In this document: positions 4,901 through 7,020 of the stretch, in pieces
How the letters are laid out: each line of letters begins with the position of its first letter
How positions within the stretch are numbered: position 1 is the first letter of the stretch
Assembly: GCA_016281295.1 (NCBI GenBank)
Contig: JAEEII010000286.1
Location: 1-7,020 of the forward strand
DNA from: Bacteroidales bacterium
GTDB taxonomy: Bacteria; Bacteroidota; Bacteroidia; Bacteroidales; F082
DNA length: 7,020 nucleotides
Direction: 5' to 3'
Translations under genes and position numbers: made by a program
The notes under the pieces: generated by a model
What the model was told of the DNA's origin: nothing
Seen by the model: only the letters and a program-made list of their open reading frames with translations
Databases searched by the model: none

Positions 4901-7020
4901 CACATACCAGTTGTCCTCAAGGAAATCCTAAAGGTGGTTCCTCTGAACCAGTTGCTTCCATGGACCCCAATGACATCCATGGCTATCTCTCCGAATCTGG
5001 TAGCCTCTACATGCGTCAGGAAATCCAAAACATCCATTACGAAATCGAGTTTGAGAACGACACCACTTTAGCCTCCGCTGCTGCCCATACCATCATCGTG
5101 CGCGACACTCTGGATGCCACGAAATTTGATCTCAGTTCTTTAGCGGCACACAGTGTCACCATTGGCGACAAACGTTTGGAACTCAATGGAGAACAGAACT
5201 TTGCTCGTACATTAGACATGCGTCCAGAGCTGTATGTCATTGCTCAGATCAATCAAGAGTATGATCCTAATACGGGCATCGTTGTTTGGACCATCCAATC
5301 TCTTGACCCCATGACCATGGAGCCAACGGATAATCCTCATCAAGGAGTGTTGCCCGTCAACTATTTCGGTGATGGAGTAGGCTTCATTGACTATAGCGTC
5401 AATCTGAAAGCTCCTTTCGAGGACGGCATACAAGTCAGCAACCGCGCTGGCATCGTCTTCGACCAAGAGGAGGTCATCATGACTCCCACCTGGACCAATA
5501 CCGTCGATGCTGTGCCTCCCACATCCCAAATGGTGGAAGTCACCCCTGTGGCTGACAGTCTGGTCTTTGTCTTCAACTCAGAAGACAACCGTTCGGGTGT
5601 GTGGTACCATACCTTATATTATCGCAACGACTTCACCGAAATGGAATGGGAAATCCGTAAAACGATGATCCTTGAAAACCGTTTCGCCTTGAAACTCGAC
5701 GACCTCCAAACCACTGAATACTATGTGGCGGCTGTGGATTCCGCTGGCAATGTGGAGCCGAAAGAGCAGTTGGCGGAATATGTCTTCAGCCTCGAAGATC
5801 ATAACTATTACACTGTGACAGTTGTCGCGCCCGAAGGACTGGGAACAACGATAGGATCAGGTACCTACGTTGAAAACAGCGACATCACCATCGAGGCAAT
5901 ACCCGCTGAAGGCTATCATTTCACCCAATGGAACGATGGCAACACCGAGAATCCACGAACCATCCATGTCACTCAGGACATTTCCTTTACCGCACAGTTC
6001 GCTATCAACCGCTACTGGGTTGAAGTGTCATCCGAAGACGACACCATGGGTTCTGTAACAGGCGGTGCCGAATACAATCACGGGACCCGTGTCACCGTCG
6101 TTGCCGAGGCCAACCAAGGATTCCATTTCGTGTATTGGCTTGAAAACGACACAATCGCTTCGTTGGATGCAGTCTTCAACTTCGTGGTCACATGTCCAAG
6201 AAGCCTGACAGCTGTCTTCGCCACAGGCAACGGAAACCAAATCACCCACACCGAAACGCTCTCAGCAGGCTGGAACTGGTTCTCAAGTTTCGTGGAGTAC
6301 AAAGCCAACACACTCTCACTGCTCGAGAACAGCCTATCCACATCCTCAACAACGGCCTATATCAAATCGCAAAGCAATGGCTTCGCGAGCCTCGAGGACA
6401 ACTTATGGGCAGGGACGCTGAACGGCCTCTCCAACGAGCAAATGTACCTGATCCTTGTGATGCAAGATGCGGAACTGTCATTGTCGGGCTTGCGGATTAA
6501 TCCTCAGCAACATCCGATTACCATAGAATCAGGATGGAACTGGGTTGGCTATCTCTCACCCATGACGATGCCATTGGATGGTGCGTTGGCATCCTTCACG
6601 CCTTCAGAAAACGATATTATCAAAGGACAAGTCGGCTTCTCCTCCTATAGCGAAGAGACAGGCTGGGTGGGCAGTCTCACCACCCTCCAGCCAGGCCAAG
6701 GTTATATCTATCTGAACAATAGCAGCATGAGCGTCACCTTGGTCTATCCCAAGGCATCCCGTGGTTATGTTGATGAAACACCACTTATTAAACACTGGTC
6801 TACCAATGCCCATCGCTTCCCGACGAACCTCACCATGATGGTGACCCTCGACGAGAACGAGTTCCGCCTTGCCGACGGCCTCTATGAGATCGGTGCCTTC
6901 GTCAACGGCGAATGCCGTGGCAGCGCACGCATCCAGTATCTCGAAAGCCTCGGCAACTATGTGGCATTCCTCACGGTATGTGGCGAAGAAGGGGAGGAGA
7001 TCTCGTTCCGCCTCTTCGAC
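1957..7020 (+). CDS. Giant secreted multi-domain surface protein, probable T9SS cargo, C-terminus beyond window
   Basis: From the ATG at 1957 the frame is open for 1,688 codons to the window edge. Residues 1-20 are a signal peptide ending LNAQ. Order of modules by residue: WFDQ repeats (24-311), beta-rich linker (312-394), PPC-like domain (395-495), Ig/DUF11-like segments (about 496-735), Pro-rich stretch (736-770), acidic heptad repeats (771-847), Cys-rich segment (856-986), DPND domain (1002-1184), fibronectin-III-like (1187-1281, with SGVWYHTLYYR and YYVAAVDSAGN), two InlB-type repeats (1284-1422), two GWNW modules (1438-1600), and a module reading DGLYEIGAFVNGECRGSA (1619 on). The last is usually followed by a T9SS sorting domain, which is inferred to lie outside. 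No enzyme active site was seen; adhesion or matrix contact is inferred. Composition changes sharply near residue 1000. Confidence 0.92.
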   Translation, partial: MKRFVFLMGSILLALSLNAQPMTYTCRYWFDQNHAQAITSTYSESTWQAELDVGALSKGLHSLHLQTADTSLVWCPPQSYMFLKLISPESLIDYVDMSNLTYHCWFDQDDAHQQTGDLGNGGFMFDVSNLEEGLHSVNILLVGSALTSTQNYMFVKVAQQEPLIEPLDMSHLVYHCWFDQDYENRVIDSVSDGVILLDLEQITDGLHTVHVMLEGEALTSIQTYIFAKVPQPNSLIGPIDMTNPVYHCWFDQDYENHAIDAVSNGVILFDVDNLTDGLHTIHILLEGEALTSTQTYMFFKKPEHQDFGIAKWQYFLNGETSQLHTTEFSPLIDTLEIVTLLPVETWPVRSSCFHFHPNGDEPYLNAKNEITFRFWTNDDRLLQKTAFYVDYQVQQDIVASVFERNTTEYFATPRNNQIQWFKLDAAVGDSLAFVANKACTMQLFAPSGEEVYNVSGPESVVLGGLHAWEDGTYYLAVHDVMGSGETVSVTYKYLHKYAVLTYDVHLVGNGGCSTITFQGNGFNSLLNVYLVNTQTDTICTLDIGHESNTTTTATFNFYQVNLGVYDAVFEFYEEIIRINSALEVQDPIDIVMSSTVNYPSSYLRNTVVTYTYTITNNGNMTAYAVPIYLYLSNSSIDCISHIEIEGLDIMPLIDYFDLDSLSLTEIEELRAWSDEMGDDHNFLKSYGNDEVTGDPKLVRSNYFFINLAPFEIREIKIKITSDCTNDVWMTLPGAVNYEYDPPYPPDPYPPLVFDPPYDPSGNNPGNGSSGDPDDPGEDPDDPGEDPDDPGENPDDPGEDPDDPGEDPDDPGEDPDDPGEDPDDPGEDPDDPGEDPDDPGEDSDDPGENPGGSSQNCCVDERLQCTTDLICTGLDYTSLIPGGWGIASSLGSCLCHTLSLRIEQRNRVLCPEYYNNQDGYMEALRSFNTKLSIGGIIASCLLSLSPAGLFKSRLQAISLVLSNWSLANILNPVGDCVQAWTKPHTSCPQGNPKGGSSEPVASMDPNDIHGYLSESGSLYMRQEIQNIHYEIEFENDTTLASAAAHTIIVRDTLDATKFDLSSLAAHSVTIGDKRLELNGEQNFARTLDMRPELYVIAQINQEYDPNTGIVVWTIQSLDPMTMEPTDNPHQGVLPVNYFGDGVGFIDYSVNLKAPFEDGIQVSNRAGIVFDQEEVIMTPTWTNTVDAVPPTSQMVEVTPVADSLVFVFNSEDNRSGVWYHTLYYRNDFTEMEWEIRKTMILENRFALKLDDLQTTEYYVAAVDSAGNVEPKEQLAEYVFSLEDHNYYTVTVVAPEGLGTTIGSGTYVENSDITIEAIPAEGYHFTQWNDGNTENPRTIHVTQDISFTAQFAINRYWVEVSSEDDTMGSVTGGAEYNHGTRVTVVAEANQGFHFVYWLENDTIASLDAVFNFVVTCPRSLTAVFATGNGNQITHTETLSAGWNWFSSFVEYKANTLSLLENSLSTSSTTAYIKSQSNGFASLEDNLWAGTLNGLSNEQMYLILVMQDAELSLSGLRINPQQHPITIESGWNWVGYLSPMTMPLDGALASFTPSENDIIKGQVGFSSYSEETGWVGSLTTLQPGQGYIYLNNSSMSVTLVYPKASRGYVDETPLIKHWSTNAHRFPTNLTMMVTLDENEFRLADGLYEIGAFVNGECRGSARIQYLESLGNYVAFLTVCGEEGEEISFRLFD
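2242..2889 (+). repeat. Three tandem 216-bp repeats (72-residue WFDQ modules)
   Basis: Units begin at 2242, 2458 and 2674, each exactly 216 bp. Each protein unit reads DMxxxxxYHCWFDQD, then a variable stretch, then GLHxxxxLLxGxALTSxQxYMFxK and a Pro/Glu-rich turn. Units 2 and 3 are most alike (YENxxID, DGLHT, LEGEALTS) but differ at many third codon positions, so the duplication is not recent. A more divergent copy precedes them (residues 24-95: YTCRYWFDQNHAQ, GLHSLHLQT), with WFDQ 76 residues before the next. After unit 3 the sequence WQYFLNGET may be a decayed fifth copy. The conserved His-Cys-Trp-Phe-Asp core suggests a small beta-sandwich stabilised by aromatic packing; similar YWFD...GLHT modules occur in other secreted Bacteroidota proteins. 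Confidence 0.85.
3142..3441 (+). other. PPC-like beta domain within the large surface protein
   Basis: Residues 396-495 begin DIVASVF and run through WFKLDAAVGDSLAFV, MQLFAPSGEEVY and AWEDGTYYLAVHDV to VSVTYKYL. The pattern of a hydrophobic strand, a VGDSLAF strand, a 'xLFxPxG' strand and a 'DGTYYLxVxD' strand is that of bacterial pre-peptidase C-terminal (PPC) domains, which are non-catalytic folding or carbohydrate-contact modules in secreted proteins. This is assigned by pattern only. Confidence 0.5.
4267..4497 (+). repeat. Eleven tandem 21-bp repeats coding an acidic Asp-Pro linker
   Basis: Each unit is seven codons reading DPDDPGE, in frame with the large gene, from 4267 to 4497. Unit 4 begins with Asn, unit 11 reads DSDDPGE, and a partial unit (NPGG) follows. 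Units 5-10 are identical at the DNA level. The segment carries about four acidic residues per heptad and no basic ones, so it should be an extended, strongly negative spacer. It follows a Tyr/Pro-rich run (DPPYPPDPYPP) and separates the A/T-rich N-terminal modules from the Cys-rich segment. Calcium binding is conceivable but no defined loop motif is present. Confidence 0.97.
4522..4959 (+). other. Cys-rich hydrophobic segment of the large surface protein, no family recognised
   Basis: Residues 856-986 contain ten cysteines (CC at 856-857, then single ones to a last at 986). A hydrophobic glycine-rich stretch reads SIGGIIASCLLSLSPAGLF, followed by LQAISLVL and NILNPVGDC. It ends in a Gly/Ser-rich linker (GNPKGGSSEP) before the DPND domain. 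The even number of cysteines fits a disulfide-bonded exported domain. The hydrophobic stretch is broken by Ser, Cys and Pro and is probably buried rather than membrane-spanning. Comparable Cys-rich pieces precede DPND domains in other large bacterial surface proteins, as I recall, but I cannot name the family. Confidence 0.6.
4960..5508 (+). other. DPND domain (DUF7619/DUF11-like) of the large surface protein
   Basis: Residues 1002-1184 start with MDPNDIHGY and continue with IHYEIEFEND, AAHTIIVRDTLDATKFD, NTGIVVWTIQSLDPMT, GFIDYSVNLK and NRAGIVFDQ. This order (DPND opening, 'Y-I-F-N' strand, 'V-D-T-L-D' strand, a 'W-x-SLDP' strand, and an 'A-x-I-V-F-D' end) matches a widespread domain in large secreted proteins of Bacteroidota and Planctomycetota, related to DUF11 repeats. 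The role is structural as far as is known. This is where the G/C-richer part of the gene begins. Confidence 0.65.
5806..6222 (+). other. Two InlB-type (bacterial repeat) domains of the large surface protein
   Basis: Unit one (residues 1284-1350) reads YYTVTVVAPEG, then DITIEAIPAEGYHFTQW, NPRTIHVTQDISFTAQF. Unit two (1352-1422) reads YWVEVSSEDDTMGSVTGG, GTRVTVVAEANQGFHFVYW and a closing LTAVF. These are the landmarks of the roughly 70-residue beta-grasp-like repeats named after Listeria internalin B and very common in Bacteroidota surface proteins. The two copies are diverged in sequence. Confidence 0.85.
6259..6756 (+). other. Two GWNW modules ahead of the predicted sorting region
   Basis: LSAGWNWFSS (Gly at residue 1438) and IESGWNWVGY (Gly at 1526) are 88 residues apart. 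Each is followed by a 'LxxSLSTSS / ALASFTPSENDIIK' segment, a 'GFxSxxxxxxWxGxL' strand and a 'LxxxQxYxxxL' strand, with the second ending GQGYIYLNNS. This paired module is frequent near the C-terminus of Bacteroidota T9SS cargo proteins. It is recognised by pattern; no function beyond a structural one is known to me. Confidence 0.65.

Noticed and set aside
5037..6813. Minus-strand open frames of 62-105 codons within the large gene.
   Set aside because: They are shadows of the G/C-richer coding sequence, lack recognisable domains, and overlap a strongly supported plus-strand protein.

Overview
The window looks like a Bacteroidota genome, most likely a gut- or rumen-type Bacteroidales. The evidence is a promoter on the minus strand that matches the Bacteroides sigma consensus (TTG, 19 nt, TAnnTTTG), the absence of Shine-Dalgarno sequences before the starts, signal peptides ending in Ala-Gln, and surface-protein modules typical of the phylum. 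No species can be named from the sequence alone.

Layout. Positions 1-441 (minus strand) hold the N-terminal third or so of an AAA-ATPase-like protein of the PF09820 type; it runs off the left edge. Positions 442-942 are a gene-free divergent region of about 500 bases. It carries the promoter of the minus-strand gene, a long imperfect inverted repeat that would fold into a rod-shaped RNA (about 661-815), an intrinsic-terminator-like hairpin with a T tract (808-847) that competes with other pairings, a 10-bp direct repeat, and a compact set of hairpins (877-931) ending 11 bases before the next start codon. Positions 943-1953 (plus) encode a secreted protein that looks like a short right-handed beta-helix. 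Three bases later, at 1957, a very large secreted multi-domain surface protein begins and stays open to the window edge (1,688 codons seen).

The large protein reads in order: signal peptide; a divergent and then three exactly 72-residue WFDQ repeats; a PPC-like beta domain; Ig/DUF11-like segments; a Pro-rich stretch and eleven 7-residue acidic repeats (DPDDPGE, 21 bp each); a Cys-rich hydrophobic segment; a DPND domain; a fibronectin-III-like domain; two InlB-type repeats; two GWNW modules; and a final module that usually sits just before a type IX secretion (T9SS) sorting domain, which would lie beyond the window. Base composition shifts abruptly near 4920-4960, at the start of the DPND block, which suggests mosaic assembly.

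The two plus-strand genes are almost certainly co-transcribed and exported together. I infer surface adhesion or scaffolding; no enzyme active site is visible in either. The least explained part of the window is the structured intergenic region, a candidate non-coding RNA or transcription attenuator ahead of the surface-protein operon.
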